From: Roseateles asaccharophilus
Lineage (GTDB): Bacteria > Pseudomonadota > Gammaproteobacteria > Burkholderiales > Burkholderiaceae_C
Length of the DNA stretch: 64,000 nt
Assembly: GCF_004362405.1 (NCBI RefSeq)
Contig: NZ_SNXE01000001.1
Coordinates: 434,001-498,000, forward strand
Reading direction: 5' to 3'
The notes beneath the pieces are model-generated. The model saw nothing but the letters and a program-made list of their open reading frames with translations. It was not told where the DNA came from and made no database searches. Below, one piece after another: positions 39,972-48,740 of the stretch (positions are counted from its first letter, which is position 1; each line of letters opens with the position of its first letter). A program made the position numbers and the translations under genes.

Positions 39972-40805
39972 TTGAACGTCGAAATGGACCGTCGCAATCT
40001 GGGTGGCACCTTCAACCAGCTGTTTGAGCTGTCGGCCGCCCTGGATCCCGCGAGCATCGAAGAGGTCTACCGCATCCGGCATGAGGTCTATTGCCGCGAT
40101 CTGGGCTGGGAGCCTCTGCGCGAGGACGGCCTGGAAACCGACAAGTACGACCCGCAGTCCGTGCACTGTCTGCTGCGTCGGCGCGGCAGCGGTGAGCCGG
40201 TGGGCTGCACCCGCCTGGTCATGGCCTACCCCGGCCAGCCCGAGGCCCGCCTGCCCTTCGAGGTGAGCTGCGATGAGGTGATTGACCGCTCCATCATCGA
40301 TCCCAGAGCCCTGCCCCGCCAAGATATTGGCGAGGTATCCCGGCTGGCCGTGATGAGCAACTTCCGGCAGCGCAAGGGCGAATCCGGCACCGCCGTCTCC
40401 ATCTCGGAAGAAGACTTCGAGTCGCGCGGGCAGACGCCTCGCTTCCCCTTCATCCCCATCAGCCTCTACCTGGGCGCGGCCGCCATCGCGCGGCATCTGA
40501 ATGTGGAGCATGTGTTCGTGCTGACCGAGCCGCGCCTGGCGGCCCATTTCACCCGCATCGGCTTCGATATCCACGGCATTGGTGGCACCATCGAGCACCG
40601 CGGCACCCGCATGCCCTCGCTGATCAGCTCCAGCAAGGTGGTGGCCAATCTGCGGCCGCTGATCAAGCCGCTTTACGAAGTCATCGAGGCGGCCGTGCTC
40701 GAGAACTTCCGCCAGAATCCCGAGTACCTGCCCGCCCTACGGGCCCGGCTCGCTGACGGTCCGCGCGCGCCTGGAGACACGCCCGAGCCAGCGTCTCGGC
40801 TCTGA
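39972..40805 (+). CDS. PEP-CTERM/exosortase-associated acyltransferase
   Basis: A 277-residue protein of the N-acyl amino acid synthase / LuxI-like GNAT superfamily, of the type linked to PEP-CTERM/exosortase systems. The N-terminus (FELSAALDPASIEEVYRIRHEVYCRDLGW) resembles the acyl-carrier-binding part of autoinducer synthases. DIGEVSRLAVMSNFRQR and LGAAAIARHLNVEHVFVLTEPRLAAHFTRIGFDI are the catalytic core. No exosortase or PEP-CTERM protein is in the window. The TTG at 39972 is used because GGGAGGG stands seven bases upstream; an ATG at 39984 lacks such a site. It follows spoVR on the same strand by 76 bases. An N-acyl product is likely; the amine is unknown. Confidence 0.8.
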   Translation: MNVEMDRRNLGGTFNQLFELSAALDPASIEEVYRIRHEVYCRDLGWEPLREDGLETDKYDPQSVHCLLRRRGSGEPVGCTRLVMAYPGQPEARLPFEVSCDEVIDRSIIDPRALPRQDIGEVSRLAVMSNFRQRKGESGTAVSISEEDFESRGQTPRFPFIPISLYLGAAAIARHLNVEHVFVLTEPRLAAHFTRIGFDIHGIGGTIEHRGTRMPSLISSSKVVANLRPLIKPLYEVIEAAVLENFRQNPEYLPALRARLADGPRAPGDTPEPASRL

Positions 40806-40810
40806 GCGCG

Positions 40811-42235
40811 TCAGAGCGCGAAGATCTTGCCCGGATTCATGATGTTGCGGGGATCCAGGGCCAGCTTCAGCTGGCGCATCAGGGCCACGGCCCCCTCACC
40901 GGCCTCATCCACCAGAAAGCCCTGCTTGTGCAGGCCAATGCCATGCTCGCCGGTGCAGGTGCCCTCCAGCCGCAGGGCCCGCTGCACCATCTGGGCGGAC
41001 AGGCGCTCGGCGGTCTCCCGTTCGGCCGGCACGGCGGGGTCGATCAGATAGCCCAGATGGAAGTTGCCGTCGCCCACATGGCCGACGATGAAATAGGGCA
41101 GCCCGGCCTCCTCCACCTCGCGCACCGACTCATTGATGCTCTCGGCCAGGCGTGAGATGGGCACGCAGGTATCCGTGGTCACGCAGCGGCAGCCCGGACG
41201 AGTCTGCAGGGCCGACAGATAGGCGTGGTGCCGCGCCGTCCAGAGCCTGCTGCGCGCCTCGGGCGTGGTGGCCCATTCAAAGTCCTCGCCGCCCAGGTCG
41301 CGGGCAATCTCCTGCACCAGCTGGGCCTGTTCCGCGACGCCGGCCTGCGAGCCATGAAACTCCATCAGCAGCATGGGCGCCTCGCGCAGGCCCAGGCGGT
41401 CGTGCAGATTGACGGCGCGTATGGCATTGGCGTCCAGCAGCTCGCAGCGCGCAATCGGCACACCCATCTGGATGATTTGGATGGTGGCCTGCACGGCCGC
41501 ATCAATGCTGGGGAAAAAGCTGATGGCGGCCGACACCGCCTCGGGCAGCGGAAACAGCTTCAGCGTGACTTCGGTGATCACCCCCAGCGTCCCCTCGCTG
41601 CCCACGAACAGCCGGGTCAGGTCATAGCCGGCGCTGCTCTTGCGCGCGCGGGAGCCGGTGCGAATGATCTCGCCGCTGGCCGTGACCACGGTCAGGCCCA
41701 GCACGTTCTCGCGCATGGTGCCGTAGCGCACCGCGTTCGTCCCGCTGGCGCGCGTGGCCGCCATGCCGCCGATGGAGGCATCCGCCCCCGGGTCGATGGG
41801 AAAGAACAGGCCCTGGTGGCGGATCTCGGTATTGAGCTGGTTGCGCGTGACGCCGGCCTGCACCGTGACGGTCAGATCCTCGGCATTGACGCGCAGGATC
41901 TGCTTCATGCCCGAGAGGTCCAGGCTCACCCCGCCCTGTACCGCCAGCAGATGGCCCTCCAGCGAAGAACCGGCCCCGTAGGGAATCACGGGCACACCAT
42001 GCTGCTGCGCCAGGGTCAGGACGGCCGCCACCTCCTCATTGCTCTGGGCATAGACCACACAGTCCGGCGGATCCACATCAAAGGGTGACTCGTCCCGACC
42101 ATGCTGCTGGCGCACGGCCAGCGCCGTCGAGCAGCGCTCGCCAAAGCGGGCGCGCAAGGCCTCCAGCATGGCGTGCGGCAGCTCGCGCCGTGGGGAGGAC
42201 TGCAGCAGCTCGGGGGCCGGACTGGGGTGGTTCAT
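40811..42235 (-). CDS. FAD-linked oxidase (D-lactate/glycolate dehydrogenase-like)
   Basis: A 474-residue flavoprotein of the GlcD / D-lactate dehydrogenase type. The FAD-binding half has VIPYGAGSSLEGHLLAVQGGVSLDLSGM and IDPGADASIGGMAATRASGTNAVRYGTMRENVLGL. The C-terminal substrate half ends with VGHVGDGNFHLGYLIDP and CTGEHGIGLHKQGFL. It oxidises a 2-hydroxy acid and passes electrons to the respiratory chain or a cytochrome. No glcE or glcF is beside it, so a stand-alone D-lactate dehydrogenase (cytochrome type) is the best guess. It is convergent with the acyltransferase. Confidence 0.9.
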   Translation of the reverse strand: MNHPSPAPELLQSSPRRELPHAMLEALRARFGERCSTALAVRQQHGRDESPFDVDPPDCVVYAQSNEEVAAVLTLAQQHGVPVIPYGAGSSLEGHLLAVQGGVSLDLSGMKQILRVNAEDLTVTVQAGVTRNQLNTEIRHQGLFFPIDPGADASIGGMAATRASGTNAVRYGTMRENVLGLTVVTASGEIIRTGSRARKSSAGYDLTRLFVGSEGTLGVITEVTLKLFPLPEAVSAAISFFPSIDAAVQATIQIIQMGVPIARCELLDANAIRAVNLHDRLGLREAPMLLMEFHGSQAGVAEQAQLVQEIARDLGGEDFEWATTPEARSRLWTARHHAYLSALQTRPGCRCVTTDTCVPISRLAESINESVREVEEAGLPYFIVGHVGDGNFHLGYLIDPAVPAERETAERLSAQMVQRALRLEGTCTGEHGIGLHKQGFLVDEAGEGAVALMRQLKLALDPRNIMNPGKIFAL

Positions 42236-42318
42236 GCACTGTCTCCGAAGGGGATGCCGGCCCGCGCGGGGCCTCTTGACCCCGATTGTGCGCCGCCAGG
42301 CTGCTGGCGCGAGGCGCC

Positions 42319-42350
42319 AAAAAAAAGCCTGAGCGCTGTGCGCCCAGGCC
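42319..42350 (-). terminator. Rho-independent terminator after the acylase gene
   Basis: On the minus strand GCCTGGGCGC-ACA-GCGCTCAGGC is a ten-base stem with one mismatch, followed by eight T. It lies about 30 bases past the acylase stop. Confidence 0.88.
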
Positions 42351-42377
42351 TGGTCTGGCAGTCGGGGAACCCGACGA

Positions 42378-44861
42378 TCACTCGCTCAGGCTGAAGGAGC
42401 GGTAGGCCGGATCGGCCTTGATCTCCGCCTCGCTGAAGGGCAGCTTGGCCCACTTGGCGCCCTTGAGGAAGACGTCCGAATAGAGCTTGGTCTGATCCGC
42501 GAAATGTGCGCTGAAGGTGTGCGTGCTCTGCGAATAGGTCAGCAGGCCTTCGGCCACCGGCCCATTGGCATCGAAGGTCACGAACTGCATATAGCTATTG
42601 CCATAGACCGGATCGCCGTACAGACCAGCGCTGAGGTTGCCGCGCACATTGTTGAAGGTGTAGCGGCCACCGGGGAAGGGAATCGGTGCCCCGTCGCGAA
42701 TGACCACCTGCTTGCGGGCACTGACCTCCTCCAGCGCAAAGCCGTTGGCGGCGAACCACTGCACCGTGTCGGCCAGCAGAGTGCGGGCCTTGGTGTTGGC
42801 GGTGTTGAAGCCGCGCGGGGTCTGCACCGGATCGGCCGGGCTGTAGGCCACGCGCCAGTAGCTCGCGTCCTTGAGTTCACCGGCCAGCTCATAGAACTTG
42901 CGGAACAGCAGGGCGCCCGGATCCGTCATGCCCTCGGTCTTCTTCCAGATGGCCAACACGCCGCAGGCCTTGCTGATGTCGGTATCCACCCCCTTGGAGT
43001 CCTTGACCACAATGGGCGTGGGCTTGCCCTGACAGGTGGCGGCCAGGAACTCGTCCAGCCACATCTCCGCCTTGAAGAATCGGCTCTTGGCGTAGACCTG
43101 CTGCAGATTGGCCAGGGTGAAGCCGGTGCCGGCCAGGCCGTCGCTGCCCTTCATGCGGTCCAGCACCTGGGCAATGCCGGCGCGGGTGCGTTCGCCCTGC
43201 TCCGCGCCCTCGGCCACGGGGCCGGTGGCGATGATCTTGGGATGGCCGCTCAGGCGCACCTGATCATTGGGCAGCCAGTGGCTGTCATTGGCGTTGACGA
43301 TGTAGTCATCACGCAGCACATAGGGACGCTGGGCGGCGGGAATGGCGCCGTTCCAGTTGCAGCTGCTCTTGCTGCCATCCATCAGCACCAGGCCGCGGCT
43401 GGCCAGCAAGAACTGGCCCGTGGGGCTGTTCACGCAGCTGGCCAGCTGCGCATCGCTGACATTGGCCGCCACCGAGTAATTGGCGTAGAGCGCTCGTCCG
43501 GCCCTGTCGGCCGCCATGGTGTTGACCCAGGGCATGGCGTTGTAGGTGGCCAGGTTCTGGCGCAGGGACTCGGCGCTGGTGGACTTGCCGTTGAGCAGGG
43601 CCTGGTCGATCAGGCGGTAATTGCCGTAATTGGCATCGCGCATGGCAAAGGCCGCTGCACCGCTCCAGGCGAAGGTCGCGCCATCGCTGAGCACCGGGCC
43701 GAAGTCGGTGCCGTACATCGTGCGCTCATGGGTCTTGAGACTGCCATCGGCCTGCAGCGCCTGCACGCTCACCGTGGTCTTGCTCATGGGCTTGAAGACC
43801 CCGTCCACCTGATAGCGCGTGGGATCGGCCGGGTCCAGCTTGAGCTGGAACAGGGTGAAGCGGTTGTCGGTGGAGAAGGTGTGGGTCCAGGCCACATCCT
43901 TGTTGAAGCCGATCAGCGGCACCACCGCGCCCAGCAGCGTAGCACCCATCACGTCGTACTGACCGGGAATGGTCATGTGCAGCTGGTGCAGACGCAGCGC
44001 CCCCCACCAGGGGAAGTGCGGGTTGCCCAGCACCATGCCGGCGCCGCTCTGGGTCACGCCCTTGCCCAGACCATAGCCATTGGAGCCGATCATGTGCTCG
44101 TACACCGCATCCGTGCCACGCACCAGGGGGCTGTTGAGCACGGCCATGCGCGTGCTCTGGGCGCGCAGGGCCTTGGCGCCAGGCAGCGTGGCAGAGGCCG
44201 TCTTGAGCACCGGCGGCTGTGCGCTGCCGATGGCGTTGATGAACTGCATCGAGCTGCCGGCCATGGCGGCCTGGCTGAAGCGCCAGTACATCTCCTCCTC
44301 GGTGAGCGGCTTGACCCAGGCCGCGCCCTTGCACTCGTTGGGCAGACCGTTCTCGCCCTTCTCGCGCAGATAGCGGTTGTAGCCCGCCACAAAGCCCGTC
44401 ACCAGATCGCGCGTCTCCTGGCTGGCCGCCTCCTTCAGCGAGGTGGCCAGCTTGGGCGTCATCAAGAGCTTGTAGAAGAAGTCGGAGGACAGATTGGGCG
44501 TGAAATCGCCGAACTGGCCCAGATAGGTGATGGGCATGCCCTTGGCATCCACATCACCAAAGTAGCGCGAGCGCTCTCCGCGCAGGGTCACGGTCTCCTG
44601 GGCAAACAGGCAGACATGGTCGGTGGCGAAGGCATAGCCATAGCCATAGCCCAGACCCTTGAAGTTCTCGGCCTTGATATGCGGCACACCGTAGCTGGTG
44701 TAGCGGACTTCGGCCTGGAAGGTGGGCGCCGCCGTCGGCGGCGGATCGGCCGGATTCTGATCGCCGGAGCCACCTCCGCAGCCGGCCAGCAGGACCAGCG
44801 ATGTCGCCAAGGCGACAGGGGTCAGGACTTGCGCGCGCAGGGCGCCCTTGGTCTTGCGCAT
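42378..44861 (-). CDS. Penicillin/AHL-acylase-family lipoprotein
   Basis: An 827-residue Ntn-hydrolase. A signal peptide with lipobox (LVLLAGC, lipid-bearing Cys28) comes first, then an alpha domain with RYTSYGVPHIKAENFKGLGYGYGYAFA. Self-cleavage would fall at the GSN motif (GSNGYGLGKG, Ser260 the predicted N-terminal nucleophile). The beta subunit includes LGNPHFPWWGALRLHQLHM. The family includes PvdQ/QuiP AHL acylases, aculeacin A acylase and penicillin acylases; all cut fatty-acyl or aryl-acyl amides outside the cytoplasm. AAGGAGAG precedes the ATG at 44861; the frame opens upstream to 44978 but without similarity. It is divergent from a FadL porin, with a palindrome in the 128-base gap. 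Confidence 0.9.
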   Translation of the reverse strand: MRKTKGALRAQVLTPVALATSLVLLAGCGGGSGDQNPADPPPTAAPTFQAEVRYTSYGVPHIKAENFKGLGYGYGYAFATDHVCLFAQETVTLRGERSRYFGDVDAKGMPITYLGQFGDFTPNLSSDFFYKLLMTPKLATSLKEAASQETRDLVTGFVAGYNRYLREKGENGLPNECKGAAWVKPLTEEEMYWRFSQAAMAGSSMQFINAIGSAQPPVLKTASATLPGAKALRAQSTRMAVLNSPLVRGTDAVYEHMIGSNGYGLGKGVTQSGAGMVLGNPHFPWWGALRLHQLHMTIPGQYDVMGATLLGAVVPLIGFNKDVAWTHTFSTDNRFTLFQLKLDPADPTRYQVDGVFKPMSKTTVSVQALQADGSLKTHERTMYGTDFGPVLSDGATFAWSGAAAFAMRDANYGNYRLIDQALLNGKSTSAESLRQNLATYNAMPWVNTMAADRAGRALYANYSVAANVSDAQLASCVNSPTGQFLLASRGLVLMDGSKSSCNWNGAIPAAQRPYVLRDDYIVNANDSHWLPNDQVRLSGHPKIIATGPVAEGAEQGERTRAGIAQVLDRMKGSDGLAGTGFTLANLQQVYAKSRFFKAEMWLDEFLAATCQGKPTPIVVKDSKGVDTDISKACGVLAIWKKTEGMTDPGALLFRKFYELAGELKDASYWRVAYSPADPVQTPRGFNTANTKARTLLADTVQWFAANGFALEEVSARKQVVIRDGAPIPFPGGRYTFNNVRGNLSAGLYGDPVYGNSYMQFVTFDANGPVAEGLLTYSQSTHTFSAHFADQTKLYSDVFLKGAKWAKLPFSEAEIKADPAYRSFSLSE

Positions 44862-44948
44862 TAGATGTCTCTCCTTAATATCTTGTTGTCTTGCGGCATC
44901 AAGCCGCGGGCTTTCCCCAGTCGGGTGCTGGCTATTATGAGGAGCGAT

Positions 44949-44966
44949 AGGGACATCATGGTCCCT
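44949..44966. promoter_or_regulatory. Palindrome between acylase and FadL genes
   Basis: AGGGAC-ATCATG-GTCCCT is a perfect six-base inverted repeat located just after a TATTAT (-10-like, plus strand) and 24 bases before the fadL ATG. The position fits an operator for the FadL gene, and possibly for the divergent acylase. Confidence 0.5.
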
Positions 44967-44989
44967 GCTAAACAACAACAGGAGACCCT

Positions 44990-46507
44990 ATGCGTTTCGC
45001 CCCCTCTCCCATCATGTTCGGTCTGCTGTGCGCGCTCGCCAGCAGCAGCGTCCTGGCCTCGGGCTACCACTTCGGCTCCCAGTCGGCCTCGGCCCAAGGT
45101 ACGGCCAACGCCAATGCCGCCGAAGCCAGCGACGCCACCGTGCTCTTCTACAACCCCGCCGGCATGACCCGCCTGGACGGCACCCAGGCCTCCGGCGTGC
45201 TGAACATCGTGGTGCCCAGCACCAAGTACAGCGACCAGGGCTCGGTCACCTCCTTTGGCCTGCCCATCAGCGGCGGTGACACCAAGAAGTTCGTCAAGAC
45301 CACGGCCGTGCCCCATGGCTATCTGACGCACAAGCTCTCCAACGATCTGTCCGTGGGCATGGCCGTCTTCGTGCCCTTCGGCTCCAAGACCGAGTACGAC
45401 AAGAACTGGGCCGGCCGCTACACCTCGCTGTCCACCGAGCTGACCACCATTGCCTTCAACCCCTCGGTGGCCTACAAGCTCAGCCCCAAGCTCAGCGTGG
45501 GCGCCGGTCTGACCGCCCAGTACATCGACGGCAAGCTGGTCAAGGGCGCCGACTTTGGTTCAGGCGCGCTGGGCAATCTGATCAACCAGCTGGTGGCTGC
45601 CAATGCCGCCGCCAACCCGGGCGTGCCGGTGCAGATGATCCGCGCCACCGTCATGAACCAGCTCTCCGGTCTGGTCAAGCAGGTCTCGGGCAATCCCGCC
45701 TACTCCGGCGGCGTGGAAGTCACGGGCGATGACTGGGGCTTCGGCTTCAATCTGGGCCTGATGTACGAGTACGACAAGGACACCCGCTTTGGCCTGGCCT
45801 ACCGCTCGTCCATCAGCCACCAGCTTAAGGGCAATGCCACCTGGAATGTGGCCACCCCGGCCGGCAATCTGGCCACCCTGCTGAACACCGCCCTGGCTTC
45901 GGTGCAGCCCGGTGCCGGCACGGCCATTCAGCAGCGTCTGCTGGCGGCCTACACCAACAGCGATGCGCGCCTGAACATCGACACGCCGGAATCCCTGTCC
46001 TTCAACTTCTTCAAGCAGCATGAGCGCTTTGGCGTGATGGGTGACATCACCTGGACCCGTCACTCGCGCTTCAAGGAACTGCGCATCGACTTCGCCAACA
46101 ACCTGCCGGACAGCAACACCCCGGAAAACTGGACCGATACCCTGCGCGCCTCCCTGGGCCTGAACTACCACTGGAGCGATGCCCTGACCCTGCGTGGCGG
46201 CGTGGCCTTTGACCAGTCGCCCGTCAACCCGCGCAACCGCACGGCCTCCCTGCCGGACAATGACCGCAGCTGGCTCTCGGCCGGCATGAACTGGAAGCTG
46301 GACAAGAAGCGCTCCATCGACCTGGCGGCCAGCTATGTGCATGTGAAGGCTGGCCAGATCGACCAGTTCGACAACGGCGGCATTACCGATGCCTCCGGCA
46401 GCCAGATCTGCGATGCCACGCGCAACACCTCCAGCTGCGCCACCACCCGGGGCCGCTACAAGCTGAACTCCCTGCTCTTCGGCGTGCAGTACAACCAGCA
46501 GTTCTGA
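44990..46507 (+). CDS. FadL/OMPP1-family outer membrane porin
   Basis: A 505-residue outer-membrane protein. Its signal peptide (IMFGLLCALASSSVLASG) leads into the FadL N-terminal hatch segment (FGSQSASAQGTANANAAEASDATVLFYNPAGMTRLDGTQ), and the rest is beta-strand-rich, ending in LLFGVQYNQQF with a C-terminal Phe. FadL-type proteins import long-chain fatty acids or aromatic hydrocarbons. AGGAG lies before the ATG at 44990. It is divergent from the acylase lipoprotein, suggesting that released acyl chains are taken up here. It has its own terminator. Confidence 0.92.
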   Translation: MRFAPSPIMFGLLCALASSSVLASGYHFGSQSASAQGTANANAAEASDATVLFYNPAGMTRLDGTQASGVLNIVVPSTKYSDQGSVTSFGLPISGGDTKKFVKTTAVPHGYLTHKLSNDLSVGMAVFVPFGSKTEYDKNWAGRYTSLSTELTTIAFNPSVAYKLSPKLSVGAGLTAQYIDGKLVKGADFGSGALGNLINQLVAANAAANPGVPVQMIRATVMNQLSGLVKQVSGNPAYSGGVEVTGDDWGFGFNLGLMYEYDKDTRFGLAYRSSISHQLKGNATWNVATPAGNLATLLNTALASVQPGAGTAIQQRLLAAYTNSDARLNIDTPESLSFNFFKQHERFGVMGDITWTRHSRFKELRIDFANNLPDSNTPENWTDTLRASLGLNYHWSDALTLRGGVAFDQSPVNPRNRTASLPDNDRSWLSAGMNWKLDKKRSIDLAASYVHVKAGQIDQFDNGGITDASGSQICDATRNTSSCATTRGRYKLNSLLFGVQYNQQF

Positions 46508-46525
46508 GCACCGCAACAGCGCTAC

Positions 46526-46550
46526 AAACCCCGCCCCGGCGGGGTTTTTT
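46526..46550 (+). terminator. Rho-independent terminator after fadL-like gene
   Basis: AAACCCCGC and GCGGGGTTT form a nine-pair stem with a short loop, ending in six T, 19 bases after the porin stop. Confidence 0.92.
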
Positions 46551-46681
46551 CTTGGCCGATGCCAGGACTTTGATCCAGCGGCTTGCATGCCCCAGGCGCC
46601 GGTGCCACCATGAAGACGGTCGGCAAGCGTCTGCTGCCTTGAGCGCGGCTGCCGGCCACACACGCAAAGGAGTGTTGCGCC

Positions 46682-46936
46682 ATGTCCGATACCGCCAATG
46701 TGCTGCTGCTGATCCTGGTGCTTCTGCTTGTGGTGGGCGCCCTGCGCCTGGACTCGCTCAGACAGCTCTGGCGCGAGTGGCTGCGTCTGGGCGACAAGCC
46801 GGCCAGCCCCGCCGAGACGGCGGACGCGGGCCATGCCCACGGGCCCTATGTGCCGGGCCGTCCGCGTCCCCTGCACGGCGACGACCCGCGCCTAGCCCAG
46901 AAGCCGGCCTTCCACCGCCGGGGTCGCCGCCACTGA
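46682..46936 (+). CDS. Small membrane protein of unknown function
   Basis: An 84-residue protein with one N-terminal transmembrane helix (NVLLLILVLLLVVGAL) and a basic, Pro/His-rich tail that ends HRRGRRH. AAGGAG stands nine bases before the ATG at 46682. Ordinary codon use and the good ribosome-binding site favour a real gene. I do not recognise a family. It precedes the cobalamin adenosyltransferase by 86 bases on the same strand. Confidence 0.6.
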   Translation: MSDTANVLLLILVLLLVVGALRLDSLRQLWREWLRLGDKPASPAETADAGHAHGPYVPGRPRPLHGDDPRLAQKPAFHRRGRRH

Positions 46937-47022
46937 GAACGGCTTGAAAGCCCGTCGCGTCTGAGGGCCGGGCTTCTGGGGCAAGATGCAGGCCTTTTCC
47001 AAGCAAGACCTGCAAACCGCCC

Positions 47023-47610
47023 ATGGCCAACCGACTTTCCCAGATCGCAACCCGCACCGGTGACGACGGCAGCACCGGCCTCGGTGACGGCAGCCGCGTG
47101 CCCAAGGACCATCTGCGCGTGATGGCCATGGGCGATGTGGACGAACTCAACTCCCAGATCGGCGTGCTCCTGGCCGAGCCCCTGCCCGAGGATGTGCGCG
47201 AGCTCCTGATCACCATCCAGCACGAGCTCTTCAATCTGGGCGGCGAGCTTTGCATGCCCGGCTACAGCCTGCTCAAGGAAGACGCCGTGCTGCGCCTGGA
47301 CCAGGCCCTGGCCGACCACAACGCCACCCTGCCCCGCCTGGCCGAGTTCATCCTGCCGGCGGGCACGCGCAGCGCCGCCATCGCCCATGTCTGCCGCACC
47401 GTGGCCCGCCGCGCCGAGCGCGCCGTGGTCACCCTGGCCGCACAGGAGACCATCAACGCCGCCCCGCGCCAGTATCTGAACCGGCTCTCCGACCTGCTCT
47501 TTGTGCTGGCCCGCGTGCTCAACCGCGCCAATCTCGATGGCAAGGGCGGGGACGATGTCTACTGGCACAGCGAACGCCTGCAACGCCAGCAGGAGCAGGC
47601 CGGGGACTGA
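47023..47610 (+). CDS. pduO: Cob(I)yrinic acid a,c-diamide adenosyltransferase (PduO type)
   Basis: A 195-residue ATP:cobalamin adenosyltransferase of the PduO/MMAB class. The ATP loop is TRTGDDGSTGLGDGSRVPKDHLRV (about 10-33). The catalytic region includes AMGDVDELNSQIG and the C-terminal TVARRAERAVVTL and YLNRLSDLLFVLARVLNR. It makes coenzyme B12, for instance for methylmalonyl-CoA mutase. No mutase is in the window. The only other B12-linked element here is the riboswitch at 6741, which is too far away to regulate it. Confidence 0.95.
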   Translation: MANRLSQIATRTGDDGSTGLGDGSRVPKDHLRVMAMGDVDELNSQIGVLLAEPLPEDVRELLITIQHELFNLGGELCMPGYSLLKEDAVLRLDQALADHNATLPRLAEFILPAGTRSAAIAHVCRTVARRAERAVVTLAAQETINAAPRQYLNRLSDLLFVLARVLNRANLDGKGGDDVYWHSERLQRQQEQAGD

Positions 47611-47621
47611 GCCTCGCTGCG

Positions 47622-48617
47622 CTACGCTTGAGCGGCATCCAGGCGGGCGACGGCCTCGCGCAGGCGTTGAGCAAAGGCCTCGCGCAGCGCGGGGGGCTCC
47701 AGCACCTGCACCTGCCCCGCATGGCGCAGCAGGTCCATCAGCAGCTCCGTGGCCTCCCCATAGGGCAGGACCAGCTCCCAGCGCCCGTCCTCCAGCCAGC
47801 GGCTGCGCTGGGCCGGATGCCATTCCTCGCGTGACACCCATGGCGCCGCCTCGGCGCTGAACACCAGCTTGGCCTGCAGCATCTGGCCAGCCCCCGCGGC
47901 AAAGATGCCATAACCCCGGTCCAGCTCGGCCTCCAGGGTCGCCAGATCTGCCGCCTGGGCCGGCGTGTCCAGCAGCCGGGCCTGCTCCATGGCGTCCAGC
48001 GCAAAACGCCGCCAGCCCTCGCTGCGGTGGCACCAGGCATCCAGGTACCAGGTGTTGCGGTAGTGCACCAGACGCTGGGGCGAGATCTCGCGCTCGGAGC
48101 GCTCCGCACCGCCGCCCCCGCGCTTGCGGTAGGCAATATGCAGGCGGCGCCGCTGCACCACGGCGCTGCCCACGGTCTCGAAGAACTCGCTGGCCACCCG
48201 CCGCCGCGCGGTGCTGATCAGCTTCACGCGCCGCGTGATCTGCTGCGCCTCCTGGGCGTCGGCACCCAGCATGCTGCTGAGCTTGTCGAACATGGGCTGC
48301 AGATGCCGGCTCAGCAGGCCGTTCTCGTCCAGACCGGAGAGCAGCTGGTGCATGGTCAGGAGGGCATGCAGCTCCTTCTCGCTGAACCAGACGCCCGGCA
48401 GCTCATGCTGCTGGCCGCGCCACTGCTGGCCGAAGCGGTAGCCATTGGCCAGGGCGTCGTACTCGATGGGGGCGCCCAGGCGCTCGCGCAGGTATTGCAG
48501 ATCGCGCTTGAGCGTGGCCGGCGACACCTCCAGGGCCTCCAGCAAAGTGGCGAAGCTCACGCATTCGCGCCCGCGTATCAGCATCTCGATCTTGTAGAAG
48601 CGCTCGGTGCGGTCCAT
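47622..48617 (-). CDS. WYL-domain transcriptional regulator
   Basis: A 331-residue regulator. The N-terminal winged helix-turn-helix is DRTERFYKIEMLIRGRECVSFATLLEALEVSPATLKRDLQYLRERLGAPIEYD. A WYL domain follows (about 140-225, containing HYRNTWYLDAWCHRSEGWRRFALDAM), and a WCX-like C-terminal domain ends the protein. WYL proteins sense nucleic acids or nucleotides and often regulate DNA-damage or defence genes. The ATG at 48617 is preferred; a TTG at 48641 would add eight residues. The divergent gene encodes an HNH-like protein and may be its target. Confidence 0.9.
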   Translation of the reverse strand: MDRTERFYKIEMLIRGRECVSFATLLEALEVSPATLKRDLQYLRERLGAPIEYDALANGYRFGQQWRGQQHELPGVWFSEKELHALLTMHQLLSGLDENGLLSRHLQPMFDKLSSMLGADAQEAQQITRRVKLISTARRRVASEFFETVGSAVVQRRRLHIAYRKRGGGGAERSEREISPQRLVHYRNTWYLDAWCHRSEGWRRFALDAMEQARLLDTPAQAADLATLEAELDRGYGIFAAGAGQMLQAKLVFSAEAAPWVSREEWHPAQRSRWLEDGRWELVLPYGEATELLMDLLRHAGQVQVLEPPALREAFAQRLREAVARLDAAQA

Positions 48618-48740
48618 GGCGGGACGGGCCCTCCTGCCCAAATTTGTCAGTAGCCTGCGCGTCTTTTGCAGGCCTCGATAGGTAGCTCATCCAGTGAGCC
48701 ACCCGCGATCCACACTGTGCCATATCAACAGGAGCACACC

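Noticed and set aside
39972..40805. Possible LuxI partner for the LuxR solo
   Set aside because: The protein belongs to the exosortase-associated acyltransferase group rather than the LuxI family, and lies 17 kb away.
42504..44864. A 786-codon open frame opposite the acylase gene
   Set aside because: Same reason: antisense shadow with no recognisable domain, while the minus strand encodes a clear acylase.
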